Assembly: GCA_031386665.1 (NCBI GenBank)
Contig: JANNCN010000056.1
Coordinates: 6,611 to 70,610, forward strand
Length of the DNA stretch: 64,000 bases
Direction of reading: 5' to 3'
Source: JANYCG01 sp031386665
GTDB lineage: Bacteria > Pseudomonadota > Gammaproteobacteria > Burkholderiales > Burkholderiaceae_C
In this document: in pieces, positions 16,053 through 25,290 of the stretch
Layout of the letters: each line of letters opens with the position of its first letter
How positions within the stretch are numbered: the first letter of the stretch is position 1
The notes under the pieces: model-generated
Databases searched by the model: none
Seen by the model: the letters and a program-made list of their open reading frames with translations, nothing else
Told to the model about the DNA's origin: nothing
Made by a program: the position numbers and the translations under genes

Positions 16053-18178
16053 ACAATCACAGGTGGAATCTTCTGATGCGAACGTGGCAAAAATTTATTG
16101 TTGTTTTGGGTTTGGGTGCTCTGACTTCCATGGCCTATGCGCAAACTGTCATTGAGGCAGTCACTGGTTCGGTCCAAAGTGGCGTGGAGGTCATTCGAAT
16201 AGACCTGTCTCAACCTCTGACGGCCGTTCCAACAGGCTTCTCTATTCAGTCGCCTGCCAGAATCGCGCTTGATTTTCCGGGTGTCTCCAACGGCATGGGC
16301 CGTTCTGCGATTGAAGTGAACCAAGGAAACCTGCGGTCAGTCAGTGTTGTGCAGGCGGGTGATCGAACCCGAGTCGTCCTCAATTTGAAGCAAGCCACGG
16401 CTTACAAAGCTCAAATCCAAGGTAAGTCATTGGTTGTCGTTCTTGATGCAGTCGCAATTGGCTCACAGGAACTTGCCGCAGCGCCCGTTTTTGCGGGCAG
16501 CCAGACCAACCGTGATTCTCTGCCCATCAAAGATCTTGACTTCCGACGCGGCACCGATGGGTCTGGGCGCGTGGTAATTTCACTGCCTAACAACCAGGTC
16601 GGCGTCGATATTCGACAGCAAGGCCAAACCTTGGTCGTTGAATTCATGAAATCCAGCTTGCCGGAAGGCTTGCGTCGGCGTCTTGATGTTTCTGATTTTG
16701 GAACTCCAGTTCAAACCGTCACTACTTTCCAAGCGGGTGATCGGGTCCGCATGGTGATTGAACCCAAAGGTGCGTGGGAACACAGTGCTTACCAAAGTGA
16801 TGAGCAGTTTGTCGTCGAAGTAAAGCAGCAAAAAATCGACCCAACCAAACTGACGCAGGGCGTCGGATTCACGGGGCAAAAGTTATCCCTGAATTTCCAA
16901 AATATTGAAGTCAGATCGCTGTTGCAGGTGATTGCAGACTTTACAAACTTTAATATCGTGACATCAGACACGGTGACCGGCGCTGTCACTCTGCGGCTGC
17001 AGGATGTTCCATGGGACCAAGCTTTGGAAATTATTCTGCAGGCGAAGGGTCTTGGCGTCAAGAAAAATGGCAACGTGCTTTGGATAGCCCCACGCGATGA
17101 AATTGCAGCCAAAGAAAAGTTGGAGCGCGAGTCAAGCGTGGCGCTTGAAAGCCTGGAGTCTTTGCGGACTCAATCGTTTCAAATGAACTATGCCAAGGCT
17201 ACGGAAATTGCCGTGGGGTTGACTGGCGGCACGACCGCAGGTTCAACCAGAATTCTGAGTGCGCGCGGCAGTGTGATTGCCGAAGCCAGAACCAATCAGT
17301 TGTTTGTGACGGATGTTGGCTCCAAGCTCGAACAAATTCAACAATTGATTGCAAAACTGGATGTTTCAGTACGCCAAGTGTTGATTGAGGCGCGAATTGT
17401 CGAAGCTTCTGACACCTTCGGCAAATCCTTGGGGGTTCGCTTGGGTGGCAATGATCTTCGCGCAAACCGCGGAGGAGATGGCGGCTACCAAATTGCAGGG
17501 GAAAATCGGGTGGCGTTTGGCACCAGCTATTCAAATGCAGTTGCTAGCAGTGGAGCCGGTGGCGCAGTTGACCTGAGCAGCAATTTTGTGAACCTGCCAG
17601 CCGTAGGTCAAGGTGGTGCAGATCCTGCGAGGTTTGCGATTGCCTTGTTCAGTTCGGCAGCCAATCGGTTTTTGAATTTGGAAATCTCCGCGCTTGAAGC
17701 CGACGGCAAGGGCAAGATTGTGTCCAGCCCAAGAGTTGTTACTGCAGACCAAAAAGAGGCGTCGATTGAGCAAGGCGTTGAAATCCCGTTCCAGAAAGCA
17801 ACCAGTTCAGGTGCGACCGCAATTGAATTCATTAAGGCGAACTTGTCACTTAAAGTAACGCCGCAGATTACGCCAGAGGGCGGCATTATCATGGATGTTG
17901 AAGTGACTAAAAATTCAATCGGTCAGGCAACTATTGCCGGCCTTGCGATCAACACGAAGCGAGTTAAAACTCAAGTGTTAGTCGAAAATGGCGGAACCGT
18001 GGTCATTGGCGGCATTTTCGAGTTGAATGAAACTGACAGTGAAACCAAGGTGCCGTTGTTGGGTGATTTGCCTGGCATTGGCAATCTTTTCAAGAACAGA
18101 TCACGGGTTTCCAACAAACAGGAAATGCTGGTTTTCATCACGCCTAAAGTTGTCACCGAAAGAGGACTGGGTCGTTGA
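16049..18178 (+). CDS. pilQ: Type IV pilus secretin PilQ
   Basis: 709 residues. After a signal peptide (ALTSMAYAQ), two AMIN domains (about 35-130 and 155-255) bind peptidoglycan. A secretin/TonB short N-terminal domain follows (SLNFQNIEVRSLLQVIADFT), then an N1 domain and the secretin pore region ending VPLLGDLPGIGNLFKNR. The protein forms the outer-membrane ring through which pili pass. The ATG at 16049 overlaps the pilP stop. An in-frame ATG at 16076 would also preserve the signal peptide. The next gene begins within about 35 bases, so transcription probably continues into the Ig-like lipoprotein and aroKB. Confidence 0.95.
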   Translation: MNNHRWNLLMRTWQKFIVVLGLGALTSMAYAQTVIEAVTGSVQSGVEVIRIDLSQPLTAVPTGFSIQSPARIALDFPGVSNGMGRSAIEVNQGNLRSVSVVQAGDRTRVVLNLKQATAYKAQIQGKSLVVVLDAVAIGSQELAAAPVFAGSQTNRDSLPIKDLDFRRGTDGSGRVVISLPNNQVGVDIRQQGQTLVVEFMKSSLPEGLRRRLDVSDFGTPVQTVTTFQAGDRVRMVIEPKGAWEHSAYQSDEQFVVEVKQQKIDPTKLTQGVGFTGQKLSLNFQNIEVRSLLQVIADFTNFNIVTSDTVTGAVTLRLQDVPWDQALEIILQAKGLGVKKNGNVLWIAPRDEIAAKEKLERESSVALESLESLRTQSFQMNYAKATEIAVGLTGGTTAGSTRILSARGSVIAEARTNQLFVTDVGSKLEQIQQLIAKLDVSVRQVLIEARIVEASDTFGKSLGVRLGGNDLRANRGGDGGYQIAGENRVAFGTSYSNAVASSGAGGAVDLSSNFVNLPAVGQGGADPARFAIALFSSAANRFLNLEISALEADGKGKIVSSPRVVTADQKEASIEQGVEIPFQKATSSGATAIEFIKANLSLKVTPQITPEGGIIMDVEVTKNSIGQATIAGLAINTKRVKTQVLVENGGTVVIGGIFELNETDSETKVPLLGDLPGIGNLFKNRSRVSNKQEMLVFITPKVVTERGLGR

Positions 18179-18213
18179 GCATTATGGTTGGAATGAATTG
18201 CTGGAAGGTGCGT

Positions 18214-20151
18214 ATGAATAGATTTAAATACTTGTTGGCTTTTGCGATTGTTGGTGTGCTTTCAGCCTGCGGTGGTGGAGGGGGAAGTGCAGGGACTGTG
18301 AGCGGAGGTTCTGCAACCGTTGCCAAAAGTGCGTTGTCTATCGGGCTCACCATTGTGGATGCGTCAGATGTAGCGCAGGCCAGCAATTCAATCGGGACTG
18401 GTGCGTCCTTTTATGCCAGGGCTGCCGTAACCGATGCCAGTGGGTTCGCTGTGGCCAATAAATTGGTTAATTTCACAACGACGGCGACCGTAGCAACCCT
18501 TTCCCAACCTTCAGCTTTGACAGACGCGAATGGCATAGCAAAAGTTCAAATTACCCCAGCCTCCGTGACTTCGGTAAGCGCGGGAAATCTCGTGGCTACC
18601 GCAACTTTGGACACGGCAACCGGAAGCTCATTATTTACGGCGAATGTGGACTATCAAACAGCCGCTGCCAATGTGACGTTGACTGATTTGAAAGCGACGC
18701 CTTCCAGCATCAGTGCTTTGCAATCTGTCGCTGTGACAGTTGAAGGACGCGTCAATGGTGCGTTGGTCGGAAGCTCAATTGTCGTAGTCAATTATTCCGC
18801 AAGTTGCGGTACATTCAATCCTGCGAGTGCACCAACCAACAACGCGGGAATCGCAAGCTCGACTTATCAGTCTGCGGTCACCTGTTCTGGGCCCGTTACA
18901 TTGACGGCTGAAGCGGTTGGGGCAACGGTTGTCAAAACGACTGTCGCGGTTGCAGCAGCGCGGGCCGCCAACATTGTGTTCACTTCGGCCACAGCCCCGT
19001 TGATAGTAACTTCTGAAGCCTCTGGCGGCCTCAAACAATCGACGCTGAAATTTCAGGTTCTAGACAGCGCCGGGGTCGGTATGGCTGGACAGTCGGTCAG
19101 CATTTCACTTGGCGGTTCAACTATCAGTGCTGGTGTTACCTTCTCGGTGAGCGGAGTCGGTACTATTTCGCCTCAAGTGGCGACTACCGACAACAATGGT
19201 TTTGCTTCGGTCACCATCACTTCAGGCAGCCTGCCAACGCCGGTTGTTGTGACGGCTGCATTGGTTAGCAATCCGCTAGTGAAAGCTGCATCCGCCAACG
19301 TTTCAGTGACGTCAGGGCGTGCCACGCAAAATGCTGCATCTTTAAGTGCCACAAAATTGAGTATTGAGGCTTACAGAACGGATGGCGTGCAAACAGTGTT
19401 TTCCATGCGGGTTGCGGACCGCCAAGGCAATCCCGTGCCAGCAGGTGCCATTGTTAATTTTGTTGCTTCCCATGGCTTGGTCCAAGGGTCTTGCGCAATT
19501 GACATTGCGTCTCAGTGCAGCGTAACCTATACCAGCCAGGGTCTCATTAGAGGTTTCTCTGACGGAGGCTTGGTCGCAATTCTCGCCTACATGGATGGTG
19601 AAGAAAGTTTTATCGACTTGAATGGTGACAATATTTGGCAGGCGGGCGAACCGTTTTTCGATGTTGGCACCCTTTACCGAGATGACAGTCGCAATGGCTC
19701 ATTTGATCCAGCATTCGAGCAAACCTATCCGGGCGGGGCGACAGGTTCGGTAGCTTGTGCAAATCCTCGTGAAGCCTATCCTTCAATTGCTGGAACCTGT
19801 GACGGCACCTGGAGTTCGAACATCAGGGTTCGAAAGCAAATCACAATAGCTTTGGCGACATCCAATGCGGTAATTACCGCGGTGAGTGGGCGATCTTCAT
19901 CGGGCTTTACGGTGTCTGTGACTGATGCGAATGGCAATGCGATGCCCACTGGAAGCACAGTCACAGCAAAGGTACTTACTTCGGGTGCGGTTTGTAAAGT
20001 CGAAGGGGCTGTGAGCCCTAATGCAGTCGACAATGGTTCGGCGGGAAGTCTGCATTTTGTAAGCCTTGATCAAGCTGCGGACTGTTTGGCGGTCACCGTC
20101 AATGTCATTGTCACTTCACCGGCTGGTTTTGTGACAACTCGTGGATTTTGA
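18214..20151 (+). CDS. Ig-like (Big_1/invasin-type) repeat lipoprotein
   Basis: 645 residues. The leader ends in the lipobox LSAC followed by a Gly run, so the protein is lipid-anchored and exported. The rest is about four Ig-like repeats, recognised by phrases such as TDANGIAKVQIT, TDNNGFASVTIT and NNAGIASSTY, typical of bacterial Big_1/invasin domains. Near residue 475 DLNGDNIWQAGE resembles a calcium-binding EF-hand-like loop, followed by a second Asp/Asn-rich stretch. The start at 18214 has a GGAAGG ribosome site; upstream in-frame ATGs would bury the leader. It sits between pilQ and aroK, overlapping aroK by four bases, so it appears to belong to the pilus transcription unit. No function is assigned; a surface or pilus-associated structural role is an inference. 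Its base composition looks more AT-rich than its neighbours. Confidence 0.8.
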   Translation: MNRFKYLLAFAIVGVLSACGGGGGSAGTVSGGSATVAKSALSIGLTIVDASDVAQASNSIGTGASFYARAAVTDASGFAVANKLVNFTTTATVATLSQPSALTDANGIAKVQITPASVTSVSAGNLVATATLDTATGSSLFTANVDYQTAAANVTLTDLKATPSSISALQSVAVTVEGRVNGALVGSSIVVVNYSASCGTFNPASAPTNNAGIASSTYQSAVTCSGPVTLTAEAVGATVVKTTVAVAAARAANIVFTSATAPLIVTSEASGGLKQSTLKFQVLDSAGVGMAGQSVSISLGGSTISAGVTFSVSGVGTISPQVATTDNNGFASVTITSGSLPTPVVVTAALVSNPLVKAASANVSVTSGRATQNAASLSATKLSIEAYRTDGVQTVFSMRVADRQGNPVPAGAIVNFVASHGLVQGSCAIDIASQCSVTYTSQGLIRGFSDGGLVAILAYMDGEESFIDLNGDNIWQAGEPFFDVGTLYRDDSRNGSFDPAFEQTYPGGATGSVACANPREAYPSIAGTCDGTWSSNIRVRKQITIALATSNAVITAVSGRSSSGFTVSVTDANGNAMPTGSTVTAKVLTSGAVCKVEGAVSPNAVDNGSAGSLHFVSLDQAADCLAVTVNVIVTSPAGFVTTRGF

Positions 20152-20669
20152 TTTCACTGGTCGGCCTGCCCGGCTCAGGTAAGTCAACCGTCGGGCGGCA
20201 ACTCGCTCGACGGCTTCAAGTTCCTTTTGTTGACTCAGACCACGCGATCGAAAAGCAGTTGGGATGCTCGATCAGGGAGTATTTTGAGCGCGAAGGAGAG
20301 GCTCAATTCCGTGATGTAGAGGCTTCGGTTTTGGACACCCTGACGCTGAATCACCACGGCGTACTTTCAACCGGCGGCGGCTCGGTTTTGCGACCGGAAA
20401 ACCGACAAAACTTAAAGTCCCGCGGCCATGTCATTTATTTGAAATCGTCTCCCGATGACTTGTTTCGGCGGCTTCGGCACGACTTGAATCGCCCCCTTTT
20501 GCAGGTGCCTGATCCACTGGGGCGGCTTAGGGACCTCTTCATGGTGCGCGACCCGCTTTACCGTGAGACGGCACATTTCCAAATTGAAACGGGTAGACCT
20601 TCAGTGGCGACACTTGTCAACATGATCGTAATGCAGCTGGAAGTGGCTGGTGTGGTGCCGTCGGCCTGA
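20148..20669 (+). CDS. aroK: Shikimate kinase
   Basis: 173 residues with P-loop GLPGSGKSTVG, the shikimate-binding DSD (FVDSDHAIE), STGGGSV, and the lid Arg region DLNRPLLQ. It phosphorylates shikimate with ATP in the chorismate pathway. The start is a TTG overlapping the stop of the preceding lipoprotein; no in-frame ATG or GTG lies nearby, and this start gives the expected N-terminus just ahead of the P-loop. Paired with aroB as in most proteobacteria. Confidence 0.94.
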   Translation: MISLVGLPGSGKSTVGRQLARRLQVPFVDSDHAIEKQLGCSIREYFEREGEAQFRDVEASVLDTLTLNHHGVLSTGGGSVLRPENRQNLKSRGHVIYLKSSPDDLFRRLRHDLNRPLLQVPDPLGRLRDLFMVRDPLYRETAHFQIETGRPSVATLVNMIVMQLEVAGVVPSA

Positions 20670-20808
20670 TTTGCCGGATTCAGGTCGGCAAACCATTGTG
20701 TGAATTGCGTTGCAAGGCGCGAGGAGAATCGCCTTGTAATCGCAGGGCAGTCTCTCACCCTTTCCCGTGCAGAGGAGCGGGCTCAACATTTCCTCTAAAC
20801 TCAAAGGC

Positions 20809-21954
20809 ATGTCCCAGCCTCTAACCTACCAACAAGTCGATATTGATTTCGGCGCGCGCAGCTACGCTATTCAAATTGGGCCTGGCCTGATGACCTCGTT
20901 TGAGAGTTACAGCGATTTGCCAGCCGCAAGCTCAGCCTTGATCGTCACGAATTCAACCATTGCACCTCTTTACTGCAAGCAGCTAGAGCACTTGCTACTT
21001 CAAAAATACAAGCAAGTCCAAGCAGTCACCCTGCCTGACGGAGAGGCGCACAAAACCTGGCAATCTTTGAACCTGATTTTCGATGCTTTGCTGAGCCATC
21101 AATGCGATCGCAAGACGGTGTTGTTTGCATTGGGCGGTGGCGTGGTGGGCGACATGACCGGCTTCGCCGCAGCCAGCTACATGCGAGGCGTTCCGTTTGT
21201 GCAGATTCCAACCACTTTGCTTGCCCAGGTCGACTCTTCAGTCGGTGGCAAAACCGCAATCAATCACCCCTTGGGGAAAAATATGATTGGCGCGTTCTAT
21301 CAGCCTCTCAGGGTGATCTGCGATTTGGATACGCTCCACACCTTGCCGAAGCGCGAACTTAGCGCGGGATTGGCAGAAGTCATCAAATACGGTCCCATTG
21401 CGGACTTGAAGTTTCTGGATTGGATTGAAACCAACATGGACTCGCTGCTTGCGAGAGACCCCGCGGCTTTGGCATACGCAGTCAAAAGAAGCTGCGAGAT
21501 CAAAGCTTGGGTTGTTGCGCAAGACGAACGGGACTTTGGCCTTCGGGCGATCTTGAATTTTGGCCACACATTTGGTCACGCTATTGAAACTGGTTTGGGT
21601 TATGGTGAATGGTTGCACGGCGAGGCTGTTGGCTGTGGCATGGTGATGGCAGCTCGCCTATCGCAGCGACTCGGTTTAATCGACGATGCACTGGTGAGTC
21701 GACTCACCGCCTTGATTCGCAAAGCGGGGTTGCCAACGGAAGGTCCTCAATTGGTGGGTAACGCAGAATTGTTGTCGATGCGCAATGCAGATCGCTACCT
21801 GTCATTGATGCGCATGGACAAAAAAAGCGAATCGGGTTTGATTAATTTTGTGGTGATCGATGGCCCAGGCAAAGCATCTGTGCGAACAGCCTCGGACGCC
21901 CTGGTGCGTGAAGTTATCGACTCTTGTTGTCAAGCCATGAGCGCAGGGCACTGA
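20809..21954 (+). CDS. aroB: 3-Dehydroquinate synthase
   Basis: 381 residues. Visible motifs are the NAD-binding GGGVVGDMTGFAA, the PTTLLAQVDSSVGGKTAIN block, KYGPI, and metal-site histidines in FGHTFGHAIE and LHGEAVGCGMVMA. It converts DAHP to 3-dehydroquinate, the second step of the shikimate pathway. I chose the ATG at 20809 (MSQPLTYQ) over an upstream in-frame ATG at 20767. The 139-base gap after aroK contains no gene. Confidence 0.96.
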   Translation: MSQPLTYQQVDIDFGARSYAIQIGPGLMTSFESYSDLPAASSALIVTNSTIAPLYCKQLEHLLLQKYKQVQAVTLPDGEAHKTWQSLNLIFDALLSHQCDRKTVLFALGGGVVGDMTGFAAASYMRGVPFVQIPTTLLAQVDSSVGGKTAINHPLGKNMIGAFYQPLRVICDLDTLHTLPKRELSAGLAEVIKYGPIADLKFLDWIETNMDSLLARDPAALAYAVKRSCEIKAWVVAQDERDFGLRAILNFGHTFGHAIETGLGYGEWLHGEAVGCGMVMAARLSQRLGLIDDALVSRLTALIRKAGLPTEGPQLVGNAELLSMRNADRYLSLMRMDKKSESGLINFVVIDGPGKASVRTASDALVREVIDSCCQAMSAGH

Positions 21955-22006
21955 ATCAGGTTCAAGGCCCACCACGGCAAAAGTTGAAACGTCAAGGAGA
22001 GTAATT

Positions 22007-22513
22007 GTGCAAAGCCGTTCATTAAAGCTGTTTGCAGCGGGGCTGTTGCTGACGGCTGTTTGTGGAGATGCATCGGCTGTTCTGGGGCAAATGGCCATGA
22101 ACTCCAAGGCTGCGGCGTCTTCCCCCGACCCACGCAGTGCCATTTCAAGAGTGCAGACTGTGTCTGTGTCTGTGTCTGTGCCTGCAGCGGCTGCAGGCTT
22201 TAGCGCTCAAGAGGTTCAGTTTGAAAATGGAACAACCGTGACCGAGTTTCAGTCTCCGAACGGTACAGTGTTTGCCATTCGATGGTCTGGCCCGGTTTTG
22301 CCCGATTTGAGTTACTTTTTAGGCAAAACCTTCAACGCCTTCAAACAGGAAAATGACCGGATTCGCAAGGCTGGCAGCCATGGTTCGCCCGTCAACATGA
22401 AGCTCGATTCACTGGTTGTCAATTCTTCAGGGCGAATGAAGTCCTTTGTTGGGCATGCTTACGTTCCTTCCTTGGTTCCATCCGGTGTCAACATCAAAGA
22501 GATTCTTCAATAG
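22007..22513 (+). CDS. DUF2844 family exported protein
   Basis: 168 residues with a signal peptide (LFAAGLLLTAVCGDASA) and the DUF2844 pattern: GTTVTEFQSPNGTVFAIRWSGPVLPDLSYFLG, then a C-terminal VNSSGRMKSFVGHAYVPSLVPSGV. The function is unknown; in Burkholderiales the family is usually followed by a DUF3443 gene, as here with a one-base gap. A Val/Ser repeat (TVSVSVSVPAAAA) at about residues 50-62 is encoded by a short GTGTCT microsatellite that could vary in length. The start is GTG. Confidence 0.8.
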   Translation: MQSRSLKLFAAGLLLTAVCGDASAVLGQMAMNSKAAASSPDPRSAISRVQTVSVSVSVPAAAAGFSAQEVQFENGTTVTEFQSPNGTVFAIRWSGPVLPDLSYFLGKTFNAFKQENDRIRKAGSHGSPVNMKLDSLVVNSSGRMKSFVGHAYVPSLVPSGVNIKEILQ

Positions 22514-22514
22514 C

Positions 22515-23783
22515 ATGAGAACTTTGAAGGCTCCTTCTCGCCTCGCAGCGCTTCTTTTGACCGTTGTGTTGCTGGGAGCAGCAGGTTGCGGAGGCAGCGG
22601 CACTGGCACCACTGCAACCCCAAGTCTTTCAGGTGCGACGGCACCACCAGCGGCACCTTTGGCAACCAATGCGATCGCAGTCACTGTTGATGCGGGACCT
22701 GCTGCGACGGCGAGCAACGTGAATCGACTTTACGCTGATGTGACGATTTGCGAGGTTGGCAACGCGACCAATTGTCAAACGATTGACCATGTGCTGGTAG
22801 ACACGGGGTCTACAGGCGTGCGTATTCTGGCGTCGGTGATTTCACCAACTCTAAATCTAAATCTAAGCCGAGCTACCCAATCCAATGGTTTGCCTTTGCT
22901 CAATTGCGCCCAGTTTGCGGATGGCAGTTTCGCTTGGGGGCCGGTTGCAAGAGCTGACGTGCGCCTGAGCGCCAAACTCGCCACCAACATTCCCATTCAA
23001 ATCATTGCTGATGCCGCTTTGAGAAACTCTGAATCTGAGTGTTCCTTTGGGAGGTCGATCAGCTCTGTTGCGTCGTTAGGTGCCAAAGGCATCATCGGTT
23101 TGGGTTTGTCTAAAGAGGATTGCGGGGTGGGCTGCGCCTTTAACGCCAACAACGGCTTCTATTACAGCTGCACCAGCGCGGCCTGCGCAAGCGTGGTGGG
23201 GGTTGCCGTTGGCGCCAACCAGCAGCTCAAAAACCCAGTGTCTTTGTTTGCGACTGACAACAATGGCTTTGTGGTCGATTTGCCAGCCGTCACTGTGGCG
23301 GCTGCATCGGGTTTGACCGGTAGTTTGATTTTTGGCATTGGTACCCAAGCCAATAACCAATTTGTGACTGGGACTATTCTGACCACCAACTCCTTGGGCT
23401 ACTTTACAACGCTGATTGAAGGACGTTCCTTGCGCAGCAGCTTTGCCGACACTGGATCCAATGGCATTTACTTTGATTCGTCCAAGGTGCCCCTGTGCGC
23501 CGATGTTGACTTGACAGGCTTTTATTGCCCTACCGTTCCAGTAGCGCTGACTGCAACCATCGTCGGCGCAAACGGGCTGCGGTTGCCCGTTTCGTTTTCG
23601 ATTGGCAACGCTTCTGAACTACTCAGGATGGCAGGCAACACGGTGTTTCCGACTTTGGGAGGCGACATTGGCGATTCGCGTATTTTTGACTGGGGTTTGC
23701 CATTTTTCTATGGTCGCCGCATCTACCATGGGATTGAAGGTGAAACTTCAGTTTTAGGAACTGGGCCTCTTTACGCCTTATGA
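22515..23783 (+). CDS. DUF3443 family lipoprotein with two aspartic-protease-like DTGS motifs
   Basis: 422 residues. The leader ends in lipobox GAAGC. The body carries LVDTGSTGVRIL in the N-terminal half and SFADTGSNGIYFD in the C-terminal half, spaced about 200 residues apart, just as the two catalytic Asp motifs of pepsin-fold proteases, and it is cysteine-rich. The DUF3443 assignment rests on these blocks and the DUF2844 partner. Whether it is an active peptidase is inference. I chose the ATG at 22515, right after the DUF2844 stop; the longer frame from 22446 has no leader at its start. Confidence 0.8.
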   Translation: MRTLKAPSRLAALLLTVVLLGAAGCGGSGTGTTATPSLSGATAPPAAPLATNAIAVTVDAGPAATASNVNRLYADVTICEVGNATNCQTIDHVLVDTGSTGVRILASVISPTLNLNLSRATQSNGLPLLNCAQFADGSFAWGPVARADVRLSAKLATNIPIQIIADAALRNSESECSFGRSISSVASLGAKGIIGLGLSKEDCGVGCAFNANNGFYYSCTSAACASVVGVAVGANQQLKNPVSLFATDNNGFVVDLPAVTVAAASGLTGSLIFGIGTQANNQFVTGTILTTNSLGYFTTLIEGRSLRSSFADTGSNGIYFDSSKVPLCADVDLTGFYCPTVPVALTATIVGANGLRLPVSFSIGNASELLRMAGNTVFPTLGGDIGDSRIFDWGLPFFYGRRIYHGIEGETSVLGTGPLYAL

Positions 23784-23833
23784 CGCTTGGTAAATCGCCA
23801 AGGGCTGGTTTGGCAGCGCACATTTAGCCCATT

Positions 23834-23908
23834 TGGTCCCCCCGACGGGAATCGAACCCATATCTAGCACTTAGGAGGCACTCGTTCTATCCATTGAACT
23901 ACAGGGAG
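23834..23908 (-). tRNA. tRNA-Arg (anticodon CCT)
   Basis: A complete cloverleaf on the minus strand: acceptor CTCCCTG pairing with CGGGGGG (with G-U pairs), D stem GTTC/GAAC, anticodon loop CTCCTAA with CCT in the centre, T stem ATGGG/CCCGT with loop TTCGATT, discriminator A and encoded CCA. It reads AGG codons. No integrase or duplicated 3' end is seen nearby. Confidence 0.95.
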
Positions 23909-24060
23909 GGGCTCTGTGCGAATTCACTGCGATAGGGCGTTGCATCTCCTAGCCGTGCCAAAGCACTGTCTTCGTCGATGCGCCTACTCTCGCAGCGAAT
24001 TGGCACAGAGCCGGGATTGTAAGTTACGTCTTCTACCCCGAGCCATACCCGCGCAGTCCC

Positions 24061-25275
24061 TCACTTCGTCAGCAAGCGCATCGCGTCTTCCAGCCCTTTG
24101 ATGGTCAGCGGGTACATGCGCTGGTTCATGATTTGTTGCACCACGCTGATGCTTTGGCGGTACTGCCAAACGCCCTGAGGCTCGGGATTGATCCAGACGA
24201 ATTTGGGGAATGCGCTGGTCAGGCGCTGCAGCCATTCCACGCCAGGCTCCTCGTTGTTGTATTCGACGCTGCCACCGGGCTGCAAAATCTCATACGGGCT
24301 CATGGTCGCGTCGCCAATGAAGATCAGTTTGTAGTCTTTGTTGTACTTGCGAATGATGTCCCAGGTGGCAAACTTTTCGCTGAACCGGCGGCGGTTGTTC
24401 TTCCACATGAAGTCGTAAACACAGTTGTGGAAGTAATAAAACTCCATGTGTTTGAACTCGGTCTTGGTGGCTGAAAACATTTCTTCAACCCGCGCGATGT
24501 GCTCGTCCATGGTGCCGCCCACGTCCATCAGCAGCAGCACTTTCACGTTGTTGTGCCGCTCGGGTCGCATTTTGATGTCCAGCCAACCTGCGTTCGCAGC
24601 AGTTTTGCTAATGGTTTCGTCCAGGTCCAACTCTTCTACATGCCCTTCGCGCGCGAACTTGCGCAGGCGGCGCAATGCCACTTTGATATTGCGGGTGCCC
24701 AGCTCTTGGGTGTCGTCGTAGTCTTTGTAAGCGCGTTGATCCCACACTTTCACAGCGCTCTTGTTGCGGCTTTTGTCCTGCCCAATGCGAATGCCCTGTG
24801 GATTTTGGCCGTAAGCGCCAAACGGCGAGGTACCGCCCGTGCCGATCATTTTGCTGCCGCCTTCGTGGCGCTCTTTTTGCTCCTCAAAACGCTTCTTGAG
24901 CGTTTCCATCAACTCGTCCCAGCCCATTTTCTCGATTTTGGCTTTTTCTTCAGGGCTCAGTTCAAGTTCGAGGTTCTTGCGCAACCATTCCAAAGGAATG
25001 TCTTTGGTGAAGTCGGCCACCATTTCAACGCCCTTGAAGTAAGAAGCAAATGCGCGGTCAAATTTGTCGTAATGCTTCTCGTCTTTGACGAGCGCTGTGC
25101 GGCTCAAGTAATAAAAATCGTCAATCTTGTAGCCATCGGCCGTGTCGTCGTCTTCAGCAACCTGGCTGTTGGGGCCAACCACGCCTTTTTGCAGGGCCTC
25201 CAGCAAAGTCAGGTATTCCTTCACTGACACGGGCAGTTTGGCAGAGCGCAGGGTGTAGAACAAGTCGATCAACAT
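24061..25275 (-). CDS. VWA domain protein, CoxE-like
   Basis: 404 residues beginning MLIDLFYTLRSAKLPVSVKEYLTLL, the typical N-terminus of the CoxE-like VWA family. The C-terminal half is a von Willebrand A domain, VLLLMDVGGTMDEHI, where the usual metal-site DxSxS reads D-V-G-G-T. Such proteins pair with a MoxR AAA ATPase to form chaperone or metal-insertion machines; the MoxR gene lies about 940 bases upstream on the same strand. Residues 110-180 are rich in charged residues. The target is unknown. It probably ends the MoxR transcription unit. Confidence 0.88.
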   Translation of the reverse strand: MLIDLFYTLRSAKLPVSVKEYLTLLEALQKGVVGPNSQVAEDDDTADGYKIDDFYYLSRTALVKDEKHYDKFDRAFASYFKGVEMVADFTKDIPLEWLRKNLELELSPEEKAKIEKMGWDELMETLKKRFEEQKERHEGGSKMIGTGGTSPFGAYGQNPQGIRIGQDKSRNKSAVKVWDQRAYKDYDDTQELGTRNIKVALRRLRKFAREGHVEELDLDETISKTAANAGWLDIKMRPERHNNVKVLLLMDVGGTMDEHIARVEEMFSATKTEFKHMEFYYFHNCVYDFMWKNNRRRFSEKFATWDIIRKYNKDYKLIFIGDATMSPYEILQPGGSVEYNNEEPGVEWLQRLTSAFPKFVWINPEPQGVWQYRQSISVVQQIMNQRMYPLTIKGLEDAMRLLTK

Positions 25276-25290
25276 GGTGGGTGCCTCAGG

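Noticed and set aside
23834..23908. tRNA-Arg as attachment site of an integrated element
   Set aside because: No integrase nearby and no duplicated tRNA 3' end was seen; the neighbours look like ordinary chromosome.
24499..25227. 242-codon open frame opposite the VWA gene
   Set aside because: Antisense shadow of a well-supported coding sequence, with no recognisable motif.
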